From Mariniblastus sp. (GTDB lineage: Bacteria > Planctomycetota > Planctomycetia > Pirellulales > Pirellulaceae): a DNA stretch of 64,000 nucleotides. The notes beneath the pieces are model-generated. The model was not told where the DNA came from. It did no database searches and saw nothing but the letters and a program-made list of their open reading frames with translations. The translations under genes were made by a program, and so were the position numbers. The stretch is from assembly GCA_022447605.1 (NCBI GenBank), contig JAKVBG010000001.1, positions 393,919 to 457,918 on the forward strand, given 5' to 3'. The first letter of the stretch is position 1. Each line of letters begins with the position of its first letter. Shown one piece after another: positions 12,010 to 21,540 of this stretch.

Positions 12010-12404
12010 TGGACTCACTGACGCCAATGGGCTGGATGGCAATGGTCATGCTCGGCGGAGCAGTGGGATGCCTGCTGCGTCATCTGCTGTATATCTTCAT
12101 CGAGCGCAAAGTTCAGCCGAACTGGCCGCTGGGTACGCTTGCGGTGAACATCACCGGTTCGTTCGTGATCGGCCTGCTGTTCGGCCTGCATCAGGTGCAA
12201 GTGATCGGTGATTATGCCAACGTTCTGTTGGTGGGAGGCGTCTGTGGTGCCTACACCACGTTCTCCAGCTTCTGTGCCGATGAGATACGACTCCTGCGCG
12301 AAGGGAAACGGCTGGCGGCCCTGACCGTTCTGATTCTCACGATCCCCGGGTGCATCGCCATGGCGGGCCTGGGTCTCGCCCTGGTGAGGCATTTCTTCGG
12401 TTGA
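12009..12404 (+). CDS. crcB: FluC/CrcB family fluoride channel, subunit B
   Basis: MDSLTPMGWMAMVMLGGAVGCLLRHLLY; VNITGSFVIGLL; GAYTTFSSFCADE; start taken at the internal Met next to the stop of subunit A. Confidence 0.88.
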   Translation: MDSLTPMGWMAMVMLGGAVGCLLRHLLYIFIERKVQPNWPLGTLAVNITGSFVIGLLFGLHQVQVIGDYANVLLVGGVCGAYTTFSSFCADEIRLLREGKRLAALTVLILTIPGCIAMAGLGLALVRHFFG

Positions 12405-12579
12405 CGGCCACTGGCGACCGGCCCGCTTGCATTCAGCCCTCGGGTATTTACAACAAACACCGTTTTACGGGCGGCATCGTTGCCATGTTGGGCCTCCTGG
12501 AATACAACGGTTGAATGACAGGAATCTGGCAAATCGTCATGACCGATCCGGCCTCCCCTTTTAACCCCTTTGTTTTTCT

Positions 12580-13362
12580 GTGATTCGACTCTCTCGTGAA
12601 ATCCGATTTTCGCTTGCAGCCGACCGGAATTTTGATTCACGCAACTCGTGGGCCGGTTGGCCCAGCTCCAATCAGCTTGTCCCCTGGCTCGTCCTCCGCT
12701 CGGTCATCGCCGGGCCAGCGGACCGGGAGACCGGTTTCGTCTGCAACGTCACCCGGATCGATGATCTGCTCCGATCAGTCGTCCGGGATCACCTGTTAAA
12801 ACGCGAGGGGCCGTTGACGGCCGAACTGTGCCTGCGAGAGATGACCGCCCTTATCATGCAACGCTGGGATTTTGACGCCCAGCTGTTATCGGTCGAACTG
12901 GAGCTCACCCCTTACCTGAAATATTCCCAAGAACCCCAAGACCCAGCTATGCTTACCGTGACGCAACAATTCGAGTTTTCTGCCGCGCATCGACTGCACT
13001 GTGAAACGTACAGCGAGGAAGAGAACCGGGAAATTTTCGGCAAGTGCAACAACCCCCACGGTCACGGCCACAATTACGTGGTCGACGTTTCGTTGCGGCG
13101 AAACGTGGAAGACGACGGCGATCCAGGCCAGTTGATCCCGTTGCACAAACTGGAAGCGACCGTCAAACGCGAGGTAATCGACCGACTGGACCACAAGCAC
13201 CTGAACCTGGACATCGATTATTTTCGTCAGATCAACCCGACCGTCGAGAACATCGCCGTGGCGATCTGGCAATGGCTCGAGGGCCAGTTCGGCCAGGCGG
13301 AACTGGTCTCCGTACGGGTCTACGAGACGCCCAAGACATGGGCCGAATATTGCGGAGCCTGA
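12580..13362 (+). CDS. queD: 6-pyruvoyl tetrahydropterin synthase / QueD family, tandem two-domain form
   Basis: C-terminal domain FEFSAAHRLHCETYSEEENREIFGKCNNPHGHGHNYVVDV ... DHKHLNLD ... VRVYETPKTWAEY; N-terminal region MIRLSREIRFSLAADRN...GFVCNVTRIDDLLR looks like a second, diverged PTPS half. GTG start at 12580. Confidence 0.85.
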   Translation: MIRLSREIRFSLAADRNFDSRNSWAGWPSSNQLVPWLVLRSVIAGPADRETGFVCNVTRIDDLLRSVVRDHLLKREGPLTAELCLREMTALIMQRWDFDAQLLSVELELTPYLKYSQEPQDPAMLTVTQQFEFSAAHRLHCETYSEEENREIFGKCNNPHGHGHNYVVDVSLRRNVEDDGDPGQLIPLHKLEATVKREVIDRLDHKHLNLDIDYFRQINPTVENIAVAIWQWLEGQFGQAELVSVRVYETPKTWAEYCGA

Positions 13363-13367
13363 ACCTA

Positions 13368-13721
13368 ATGAACGAAACAGGAAAAACGATGAACGAGACA
13401 ATCACTTTTCAATCGCTGCGTCATGCCAACCTGCAGAGACACAAAGAATGGGCCAAGGGGAACGATCTGCCCCTCTCCTTTCGGGGCGTGGAGTTGGCGG
13501 GTGAAGTGGGCGAGGCGTGTAACGAACTGAAGAAGATTGAACGGAAACGACTCGGCCTGGTCGGCGGCAAAGAAGATCTGACCGGCCTGCAACAGGAATT
13601 GGCCGATGTGCTGATCTGTGTCGACCTGATTGCAATGGACCTGGACATCGACCTCGCCTCGGCCGTACGGGAGAAGTTCAACGCGACTTCGGAGAAATAC
13701 GAACTGGCCACCCGATTGTAA
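13368..13721 (+). CDS. MazG-like nucleotide pyrophosphohydrolase
   Basis: ELAGEVGEACNELKKIER ... LQQELADVLICVDLIAMDLDIDL (ExxE / ExxD MazG-like). Confidence 0.85.
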   Translation: MNETGKTMNETITFQSLRHANLQRHKEWAKGNDLPLSFRGVELAGEVGEACNELKKIERKRLGLVGGKEDLTGLQQELADVLICVDLIAMDLDIDLASAVREKFNATSEKYELATRL

Positions 13722-13779
13722 TAAGCGTCCATCAAACCTGGCCGAGTGAAGTCTTCCATTCCTGCTTGGCGGACGTCAC

Positions 13780-15258
13780 TCAGGCAAACAGGTCCGTCAC
13801 GACCCTTCCCGAAACATCGGTCAAGCGGAAATTGCGACCCGCGTACTGGTATGTCAACTTTTCATGGTCCATGCCGAGTAAATGCAGGATCGTGGCGTGC
13901 AGGTCATGCATGTGCACCTTGTTGGCCACCGCCTCGTGGCCGATCTCGTCGGTTTGCCCGTAAGCAAACCCACGTTTCACACCGCCACCGGCCAACCAGA
14001 TGGTGAAGCCGCGGGGGTTATGGTCCCGTCCATCTTTGCCCTGGGCAAACGGGGTCCGGCCGAATTCACCTCCCCACCAGACCAGCGTGTCCTCCAGCAA
14101 TCCCCGTTGTTCGAGATCCTCCAGCAGGGCAGCCACCGGTTGATCGACGGCCCGCGCGTGCTCCTCGTGCTTCGGCATATTGGAGTGCTGATCCCACTTC
14201 GGGTTCTCCGACTCGTCCGAATAGTTGATCTGGATATAGCGGACATCGGCCTCGGCCAGGCGGCGAGCCAACAGGCATTGTCGGCCAAAGTCCTCGGTCT
14301 CTTTCTGGTGGATCCCGTAGCTCTCCAGTGTGGCCGCCGTTTCCCCGGAAAGATCCATCAGGTCCGGTGCCCGCATCTGCATCCGGTAAGCGAGCTCGTA
14401 CGTCTTGATCGTCGCTTCCAGGCGATCGTCATCCAGGTGCCGTTTCGACTTTTCCAGCTGCAGTCGGTTCAGTCGCTGCATCAGCTCTATCTGCTGCCGT
14501 TGGGTCCCCTCGGAAAGGAGGTGGTTGGAGATGTGCCGGATCTTTGCGTCGCGGGCCGGCAAACCGGCGCGGCCGACGGCCGTTCCTTGAAAAATTGTGG
14601 GCAGGAACGAGTTCGAGTGGTTTCTCGGTCCCCCCTTGCTGGCCGACGGATTGATCGTGATGAATCCGGGAATGTTCTGATTTTCGGTCCCCAGCCCGTA
14701 AGTGATCCAACTGCCAATGGAGGGTCGCACCAGATTGGTCGCCCCCGTATGCAGGAACAGGGTACTCGGCCCGTGCGCCACTCCCTCGGTTTGCATCGAG
14801 TGAATCATGCACAACTTGTCGACATGCTGGGCCATGTGTGGGAACAATTCGGAAACATACTGGCCGCACTGGCCGTGTTGCTTGAATTTCCAGAGGGGTT
14901 TTAACAGTTTTCGCTTGCTGCGGGTGCCAAAGGTGCCGAAGCGTACGCCGGTGAAGTCGATATCCTGGCCATCCTTGTCGATCAACTCAGGCTTGTAATC
15001 AAACGTATCGACATGACTGGGGCCACCCTGCATGAAAATGAAAATGACCCGCTTGGCCCGGGCCGGGAACATCGGTTCGCGCGGTTTCAGATCGTGGGAG
15101 ACCTGCGTTTCTGCCCGCGACTGTTGCTGGCACAAGCCGGCCAGGGCCAGCCCACCAAACCCACAGGCAGACCATTGCAACATGCGCCGCCGTGACAGGT
15201 TTTCCAGGTTCATGTTCATCAAAAACCTCAATCCATATATCGAAATTCCAGGCTGCAA
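13780..15258 (-). CDS. DUF1501 domain protein, Tat-type signal
   Basis: LSRRRMLQWSACGFGGLALAGLC; MQGGPSHVDTFDYKPEL; WWGGEFGRTPFAQGKDGRDHNPRGF. Confidence 0.9.
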   Translation of the reverse strand: MQPGISIYGLRFLMNMNLENLSRRRMLQWSACGFGGLALAGLCQQQSRAETQVSHDLKPREPMFPARAKRVIFIFMQGGPSHVDTFDYKPELIDKDGQDIDFTGVRFGTFGTRSKRKLLKPLWKFKQHGQCGQYVSELFPHMAQHVDKLCMIHSMQTEGVAHGPSTLFLHTGATNLVRPSIGSWITYGLGTENQNIPGFITINPSASKGGPRNHSNSFLPTIFQGTAVGRAGLPARDAKIRHISNHLLSEGTQRQQIELMQRLNRLQLEKSKRHLDDDRLEATIKTYELAYRMQMRAPDLMDLSGETAATLESYGIHQKETEDFGRQCLLARRLAEADVRYIQINYSDESENPKWDQHSNMPKHEEHARAVDQPVAALLEDLEQRGLLEDTLVWWGGEFGRTPFAQGKDGRDHNPRGFTIWLAGGGVKRGFAYGQTDEIGHEAVANKVHMHDLHATILHLLGMDHEKLTYQYAGRNFRLTDVSGRVVTDLFA

Positions 15259-18200
15259 AACAGGGCGTGGATCAGGTTCTGCCAGGCATCCTGCCGAGCT
15301 GTCGATGATCCTTCGTCCGCTTGGAACTCGGCCAGGAAGTGTGTTGCCTCAGCCAGCTCATCGCCACTCGGGCGCCGTCCCAATAAGGTTCGATACACCC
15401 ATTCTACCCGTTCGGTTTCCACCGGTTCTCCCGGATCCGAGAGTTCTTTCTTCAGAATCTTGGCCGCCATCACCCGCGCACTCTCGATGACCATCGGGCT
15501 GTTCATCAGGAACAGGCTCTGCGTCGGCAGAGTGCTGGTCACGCGATGACCGGTGACGAGATTCGGGTTGGCCACATCGAACACCTCGAACAGGTCGAGC
15601 ATCGAATTCCGGAATGCGGGGACGTAAACGCTTCGCCGGCGCGTATCAAACTCGTAGCCGAGGTCGTACTGGGCCATTTTGCGGATCGTCCGTCCACCGG
15701 CCGTCAGATCGAGTTGTCCCGAAACAGCCAGAATGGAATCTCGCAAGACCTCGGCATCCAGGCGCTGACGATTGAATCGCCACAGCAGCCTGTTTTCCTG
15801 GTCTTCCCGCATGATTTTCCCCAGACCGGAATCCGTGCCATCGACCAGGCCACGGCCGATATGCTGCTGGTAGGTTCGGCTGGCCATAATCTGTCGAATC
15901 AGCGATTTGGTCGACCAGCCATTCTCAATCAGCTGGTCCGCCAGGTAATCCAATAACTCCTGGTTCAGCGGGGCCGTTCCCATCAAGCCAAAGTTGTCAG
16001 TTGATTCAACCAGCCCCACCCCGAACAGGTGACGCCAGACGCGATTCACATAGACCCGCGCGGTCAACGGATGGTCCGGATGGACCAGCCATTCGGCCAA
16101 CTGCAGCCGACCACTCTGACCGGCCGGTATCTCGCTGGCCGACTGCGAAACAGCATCGTGATCCAGGTCGCTCGGATTGGAGCTACCCAGTCGGTCGTTT
16201 TCTGTGGAGACCTGGTGGTAGACTTCCAGGAACCCACGTGGCACGACCGGCCCCAGATTACGGACGGCGCCGCGAATATGGATCGGACTGTCCAACGGCT
16301 TCTCGACATCCCGCACGGACATAGCCACCGGTCCGGGTTGGGGCGGTTTCTCTTTCAGCTCTTTCAGACGTTGGTCGACTTGACCGTAATTTTTCAGGGC
16401 AGCCTGCAAGGCTTGATCGGCTTCTGGAACCGCACCTTGCCCCGCTTCGGCCACGTCTCCCGGACCCGTCTCGGGAGACGCACCGGCCACCTGGTCCAGC
16501 GGGAGAAACTGGATCGCATCGACGATCACATGGCCATCGGTTCCTCCGGTTTCAATCGTGACCCGGGCCACGTTGTCAGCCTCGAATCGATAACGACCGA
16601 GGGAAACAAACAGCCCATCAATCGGGGGCGTTTTCGATTGGTTAACCAGCTGCCGCGCTTGACCATCTTGATGATCGACCAGGACCGGCACATTCGACGC
16701 GCGATTCCCGCCCGCCGTGTAGGCCATGCGGACTTCGTATTCGCCGCCCACTTTGAAACGCGGTGTAAAAACGACCTTCTTCTGCCCTTTTCCCTTGTCT
16801 TGATCGTGAATGTAGCTCGCATCGACAAACGTGCCGGAAAACTCGGACTCCTGCCATTTCCCCACTCGCTCGGCGGCCACGTTATCGATCACCAGGCCGG
16901 GCAGGCTGGAGGAGGGAAGGCTCTTTTTCACGTTGGCCGTGCCCGGCAGCTGGCCACCCAGTGCCTCGACCGACTTCTTCGCCTGGGCCAGCTCAGCGGT
17001 CAGCCGTTTCACGGCCAGACGATGCTGTTTCTGTTGCTCCTGCTGCTCCGGGCTGGCGATCGACGTTTCGACATACTTGGAAACATTCGAGTGCACCACC
17101 GTGGCCGTACTTTTGAAAATACCGGCCAGCGCATAGTACTCTCGGGTCGTGACCGGATCGAACTTGTGATCATGACACCGCGCGCAACCGAGGGTTAACC
17201 CCAGGAAGGCTCGACCCACCGTATCGATCTGCTCGTCGACCACGTCGATGACCAGACCTTCCTTGTCCTGCTGTTCATAATTCGTCGGCCCCAGGGCCAG
17301 AAAACCGGTGGCGACCACCTGTTCATTGCGCTGTTCCACCGATTTCGATGGCAACAGGTCACCCGCGATCTGTTCTTTGACAAACTGGTCAAATGGCTTG
17401 TCACGGTTGAATGCATCAACGACATAGTCGCGATAACGCCAAGCGTCCGGGAACATGAGGCTTCGTCCACCGCCACTCGACTCGGCAAACCGGGCCACGT
17501 CCAACCAGTGCCGGCCCCAACGCTCCCCAAACCGGGGAGAGGCCAACAGGTCGTCGACCCGCTCCTGGACCGTCGTAAATGAGTCGATCTCTTCGATCGT
17601 CGGCGGCAGGCCGACCAGGGTCAGGTGTAGCCTGCGCACCAAGGTTTCCCGTGGCGCGGCAGGACTCAGGCGGATTGGCTGGTTGCCCTCGTTACCCCGA
17701 TTCAGCCGGTCAACCACATACTGGTCAATCATTGATTCCTGCCGGTGATGATCTGCCAAACCGGGTGGTCCAGGTTCTCTCGGCTGAAAGGCCCAATGTT
17801 GGCGAGCAGCTGCCAGGTCGAAACCGGTCTGCATCCCGGCGCGGTCCGGCTGCCGTGGATCGGGCAGACCGATCCGAATCCACTCGGCCAGGATCTCGAT
17901 ATCCTGCTCGGCCAACTGGCCGGACGGAGGCATCTCGAAATCCTCGTAGTGGACGGCCGACATCAGCAAGCTGTCATCCGGGTCTCCCGGACTGGCCGCC
18001 GGTCCCGAATCTCCCCCCTCGATGATCTCGCGGCGGGATGTCAATCTCAGGCCACCGCGCAATTTTTCCGGTTGGGCACCGTGACACTCCAGGCAGTGAT
18101 TGACCAGAATCGGCCGCACCTTGTTCTCAAAGAAATCGATCTCGGCAGCGCTGAACTTCTTTTCCGGTTCCTGGGCCAGCAAGGTACCGATAGGGCAGAG

Positions 18201-18323
18201 CGAAAGAATTCCTGTCCATACGACCAGACCCACCAATGGCATTCTGGTTGGGAACACGGAATTCTCCTCGAAATCAATCGTTGGAATCGCGGATTTTATC
18301 TCGCAAATCGGGAATGATTTCAC
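15228..18323 (-). CDS. PSD1 / DUF1549-DUF1553 protein with heme motifs and an embedded golvesin-C / xanthan lyase C-terminal-like domain
   Basis: NHCLECHGAQPEKLRGGLRLTSR; LGCARCHDHKFDPVTTREYYAL; embedded GLVIDNVAAERVGKWQESEFSGTFVDASYIHDQDKGKGQKKVVFTPRFKVGGEYEVRMAYTAGGNRASNVPVLVDH. Confidence 0.88.
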   Translation of the reverse strand: MKSFPICEIKSAIPTIDFEENSVFPTRMPLVGLVVWTGILSLCPIGTLLAQEPEKKFSAAEIDFFENKVRPILVNHCLECHGAQPEKLRGGLRLTSRREIIEGGDSGPAASPGDPDDSLLMSAVHYEDFEMPPSGQLAEQDIEILAEWIRIGLPDPRQPDRAGMQTGFDLAAARQHWAFQPREPGPPGLADHHRQESMIDQYVVDRLNRGNEGNQPIRLSPAAPRETLVRRLHLTLVGLPPTIEEIDSFTTVQERVDDLLASPRFGERWGRHWLDVARFAESSGGGRSLMFPDAWRYRDYVVDAFNRDKPFDQFVKEQIAGDLLPSKSVEQRNEQVVATGFLALGPTNYEQQDKEGLVIDVVDEQIDTVGRAFLGLTLGCARCHDHKFDPVTTREYYALAGIFKSTATVVHSNVSKYVETSIASPEQQEQQKQHRLAVKRLTAELAQAKKSVEALGGQLPGTANVKKSLPSSSLPGLVIDNVAAERVGKWQESEFSGTFVDASYIHDQDKGKGQKKVVFTPRFKVGGEYEVRMAYTAGGNRASNVPVLVDHQDGQARQLVNQSKTPPIDGLFVSLGRYRFEADNVARVTIETGGTDGHVIVDAIQFLPLDQVAGASPETGPGDVAEAGQGAVPEADQALQAALKNYGQVDQRLKELKEKPPQPGPVAMSVRDVEKPLDSPIHIRGAVRNLGPVVPRGFLEVYHQVSTENDRLGSSNPSDLDHDAVSQSASEIPAGQSGRLQLAEWLVHPDHPLTARVYVNRVWRHLFGVGLVESTDNFGLMGTAPLNQELLDYLADQLIENGWSTKSLIRQIMASRTYQQHIGRGLVDGTDSGLGKIMREDQENRLLWRFNRQRLDAEVLRDSILAVSGQLDLTAGGRTIRKMAQYDLGYEFDTRRRSVYVPAFRNSMLDLFEVFDVANPNLVTGHRVTSTLPTQSLFLMNSPMVIESARVMAAKILKKELSDPGEPVETERVEWVYRTLLGRRPSGDELAEATHFLAEFQADEGSSTARQDAWQNLIHALFCSLEFRYMD

Positions 18324-18768
18324 GTGGAATAAAACGGGCCAGTTGTTGGTCGTCGGCCAAGGGAGCGATCTGCTTGATCAGCGAACTGGAGACGTGGGCA
18401 TACTTGCTGTCGGCCATCAGGAACACCGTCTCCAGGTGATCATTCAGTTGGCGGTTGGCCATGGTCATTGTGATTTCAGCCGCCACATCTGTCAAAGGTC
18501 GCACCCCGCGAATCATTACATTCGCACCACAATCGGTCACAAAATTGACCGCCAGGCCCTCAAATGACCTGACCTCGACGTTATCCAAATCACGCGTACA
18601 TCGCTTTACCAAATCGATCCGCTCTCTGGTCGAGAACAGACCCTGCTTCTCGATATTCACACCGATTCCCACAACCAACTTCTCAACCAGTCGGCTACTC
18701 CGTTGGATCACGTCCAAGTGCCCCAGGGTAATGGGGTCAAAGGAACCGGTGTAGACGGCTGTTTTCAT
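18274..18768 (-). CDS. coaD: pantetheine-phosphate adenylyltransferase
   Basis: MKTAVYTGSFDPITLGHLDVIQRSS; VMIRGVRPLTDVAAE; SSSLIKQIA. Confidence 0.96.
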   Translation of the reverse strand: MKTAVYTGSFDPITLGHLDVIQRSSRLVEKLVVGIGVNIEKQGLFSTRERIDLVKRCTRDLDNVEVRSFEGLAVNFVTDCGANVMIRGVRPLTDVAAEITMTMANRQLNDHLETVFLMADSKYAHVSSSLIKQIAPLADDQQLARFIPREIIPDLRDKIRDSND

Positions 18769-18780
18769 GGGGGAGCAAAC

Positions 18781-19962
18781 TCAGTCGAGTGATGAAAGGG
18801 CCTGGACCAAACGGTCAATATCATTCCCGTTGTTGTAACAATGTACCGACGCCCGCAGCTTGCCGCCCCGACAACTGACGACGACCCCTTGCTCCAGCAA
18901 TTTCAGACGATCCTCGGTGGTCGTTTTCTGGTGGTAATCAAACGAGACGATGCCCGTTTTCGATGCCGCATCCCGATCGCTCAACACAACGGCCCCACAT
19001 TCCTCAAGTGCCCGGCAAAGTTCATCGGAAACCGAGATCACCTGTTCCGCGATCGGTGAATGATCAGAGGCGAGCCCAAATTCGGTCAACAACTCGAGGC
19101 TCGCCCCGAGGGCAATGAAACCCGCCATGTTCTGGGTCCCCCCTTCGTAGCGCGAGGCAGATTCCCGGTACTTCAGATCGATTTTGTCGAAGTCATTTCC
19201 CTGCTTGACGCTGTTCCAGCCAATGTTCATCGGCTTGAGCGTCTCTAACAAATCGTGGCGGACATAAAAAACACCAGCCCCTTCCGGGCCCAGCAACCAC
19301 TTGTGACCGTCGGCGGCGAGGAAATCAATACCGGCTGCCTGGACATCCAATGGGAAAACACCCAGTCCTTGAATCGCATCCAGGAAGAACAGCGCCCCGC
19401 AGTCGTGCGCGACTTTCCCGATTTCCATGGGATCCAGGCGGTAACCGGACGCGTAGCCAACCCAGCTGGCACTCACCACACGGGTTCGTCGATCGCAGGC
19501 ATCCGCCATGCGGGCCGGGCATACCCGATTACCATCGAGAGGAACCAGGCGAAGCTCCACCCCTTGCGATTCAAGATGCATCCAGGGGTAGAGATTGGAA
19601 GGAAATTCATGTTCTGGCAGGACGACATTGTCGCCCGCCTCCCAGGGCAAACCACTGGCCACCAGGTTGATCCCGAAGGTCGTGTTGGGAATCAGTGCGA
19701 TTTCCTGCGGCTTGGCATTGATCACCTGGGCGGTCAAATCGCGCAAGTCTTCATGTTGCCGGAACCAGCTTGGCCAACACGTAGCTCCTTCAAAAGCCGC
19801 CTGCTCAGCCCAGACCGACAGACGGTCGCGGGCCAGACGGGGAATGGGAGCCACCGCAGCGTGGTCAAAATAGGCCCATTTCTCAGCAACAGGCATCTCC
19901 TGGCGAAAAACTGTCCAGTCGATCTGGTCGCCAGTCCGTTTCGTTTTTGAATCTAAAACCAT
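18781..19962 (-). CDS. class V aminotransferase (cysteine desulfurase-like)
   Basis: FDHAAVAPIP; ADGHKWLLGPEGAGVFYVR; YEGGTQNMAGFIALGASLELL. Confidence 0.88.
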   Translation of the reverse strand: MVLDSKTKRTGDQIDWTVFRQEMPVAEKWAYFDHAAVAPIPRLARDRLSVWAEQAAFEGATCWPSWFRQHEDLRDLTAQVINAKPQEIALIPNTTFGINLVASGLPWEAGDNVVLPEHEFPSNLYPWMHLESQGVELRLVPLDGNRVCPARMADACDRRTRVVSASWVGYASGYRLDPMEIGKVAHDCGALFFLDAIQGLGVFPLDVQAAGIDFLAADGHKWLLGPEGAGVFYVRHDLLETLKPMNIGWNSVKQGNDFDKIDLKYRESASRYEGGTQNMAGFIALGASLELLTEFGLASDHSPIAEQVISVSDELCRALEECGAVVLSDRDAASKTGIVSFDYHQKTTTEDRLKLLEQGVVVSCRGGKLRASVHCYNNGNDIDRLVQALSSLD

Positions 19963-20003
19963 GGGAATTAACCGGAAATTAGAATTTATTCGAGACAAGT
20001 CGA

Positions 20004-20027
20004 GTATAAAACGGGGGCGTTTTATGC
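20004..20027. promoter_or_regulatory. strong inverted repeat upstream of class V aminotransferase
   Basis: GTATAAAACG-GGGG-CGTTTTATGC (8-bp perfect core, extended by one G.U and one G-C pair). Confidence 0.45.
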
Positions 20028-20305
20028 TAATTTTTGTACCGGATAACCGGAACAATTAATCATAACGATGCTTTCCAAGCAGCATAATGAGCTTTTCAGA
20101 AGGTTGGCCAATATTCCTTGGCGTGACAGGCTGAAACTGCCAATTATACTAGCTGAACGGTTATCCAACCCATCCAGCCCAATTGCTCTAGATTATATTT
20201 GGCCGATCGTGGGTAGGTTGTTTCATTTACAAAAACTGTTGGCTCAGAATCGTTTAAATCATTCCTGGCCCAGTTAGCGCGGATCAAAGTTGAGGAAATC
20301 TGTAA

Positions 20306-20509
20306 GTGCAGAAGGCTCTTTGTATCGCAGCATTGGCAATCGCTGTAATTGTATTTGCTCTGTTCCTTGCTGACCTCGTATTGGGTATGGCCGGCTCGAT
20401 TGAAATTGCGCCGTTCAAATACGCCAATTCGACGATTGATATTGTGTTTGTCATCTGTTCGTTGATGCTGGCTGTTCTTAGCTGGTTCACCTTTCGGGAA
20501 CAGGTTTAG
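20306..20509 (+). CDS. small two-TM membrane protein of unknown function
   Basis: GTG start preceded by TGAGGAAA Shine-Dalgarno-like; two clear hydrophobic helices in MQKALCIAALAIAVIVFALFLADLVLGMAGSIEIAPFKYANSTIDIVFVICSLMLAVLSWFTFREQV. Confidence 0.65.
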   Translation: MQKALCIAALAIAVIVFALFLADLVLGMAGSIEIAPFKYANSTIDIVFVICSLMLAVLSWFTFREQV

Positions 20510-20610
20510 CGACGCCCCGGCCCGCTTCACTTGACTTCCGGATGCCTGTGCGGGAATCGTTCAATCTCGCCGTATCGCTCGGCCCACCTCGCCGCCAACC
20601 TGCGCGCCGT

Positions 20611-21390
20611 TCAGTCGCGGCCCGACGGAACCATCGCTGCGACCAGACCGTTGAAATCGTAATGTTCCGCTTCCACATCGGGCGGATAACCGAGCGCATC
20701 CAGCACCCCGCTGGTGGTGGGGCTGATGCTGGCCAGGCGCGTCCTTCTCAAGGAATCGCCGTATAACCTGACCAGAGATCGGGCAATCGCCGAGCTGGTC
20801 ACGGTCACCCAGTCAATGAGTCCCTGGCCCATCCGGTCAACGGTCTTCCTGTCAACCACTTCGACGTCGGCCGAACGGTAGGCAACCACCTGTTGAAACG
20901 GGATATCCCCGGATGAGAGTTGCTGGGGGAGTACGCGGCTGCCGCGATCACCACGAAAGATCAGGAACGGGGCATGTTGACGCTGCTCGATCAGCAGATC
21001 TGCCATCGCCTGGCTGTTGGATTGACCTGGCACGTGGCTCGACTTCCCGGTCAGACGTTCCAGCTCGGCGGCCGTCCCTTGCCCGATGGTAAAGCAGCCA
21101 AGGCTTCCCAGTGAGTCAATGAGACCATCCCTTTCCCCCAGGGATTCCGCTCGGTCAACGACCGCCTGGACGCCGTGTCGGCTGAGGAAAACAGCACCCT
21201 GGTACTGTTGGATTGACCGCAGCGCACGATCGAGGTCATCCCAGGCCACCGGCGGCAGGATCTGGATCACCGGGCTGTAGACAACCGAGGCTCCCATGTC
21301 TGCCAGACGGGTGCCCAACGGGTCCTGGCCCGCCTGCACTGGTCGCGGAATCAGTACCGTTTGACTAGCAAGTGGAGATTCCACGTTCAA
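20611..21390 (-). CDS. hemD: uroporphyrinogen-III synthase
   Basis: VLIPRPVQAGQDPLGTRLADMGASVVYSPVIQILPP; HGVQAVVDR; VVAYRSADVE; TSSAIARSLVRLYG; TTG start. Confidence 0.85.
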   Translation of the reverse strand: MNVESPLASQTVLIPRPVQAGQDPLGTRLADMGASVVYSPVIQILPPVAWDDLDRALRSIQQYQGAVFLSRHGVQAVVDRAESLGERDGLIDSLGSLGCFTIGQGTAAELERLTGKSSHVPGQSNSQAMADLLIEQRQHAPFLIFRGDRGSRVLPQQLSSGDIPFQQVVAYRSADVEVVDRKTVDRMGQGLIDWVTVTSSAIARSLVRLYGDSLRRTRLASISPTTSGVLDALGYPPDVEAEHYDFNGLVAAMVPSGRD

Positions 21391-21540
21391 AACGACTCTT
21401 CCCTGGCTGAATTACGGTAAAATTAACGCTGGACAAACTCGAACCCAATCGCCATATTAGGGGATTGCCTGGGTCGGCCGTGCGCCCGCTACGGCCTTCG
21501 TTTGTAACCCGAACCATTGATATACCCGATCGATTAAACC

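Noticed and set aside
10552-12042. Long antisense ORF (496 aa, minus strand)
   Set aside because: Fully antisense to SDR and crcB genes; low-complexity, Arg/Gly/His-rich composition typical of high-GC shadow ORFs.
16029-17198. 389-aa plus-strand ORF
   Set aside because: Antisense to the PSD1 protein, no recognisable motifs; shadow ORF.
20068-20277. 69-aa plus-strand ORF in AT-rich island
   Set aside because: No Shine-Dalgarno visible and no coding signature; cannot be supported without conservation data.
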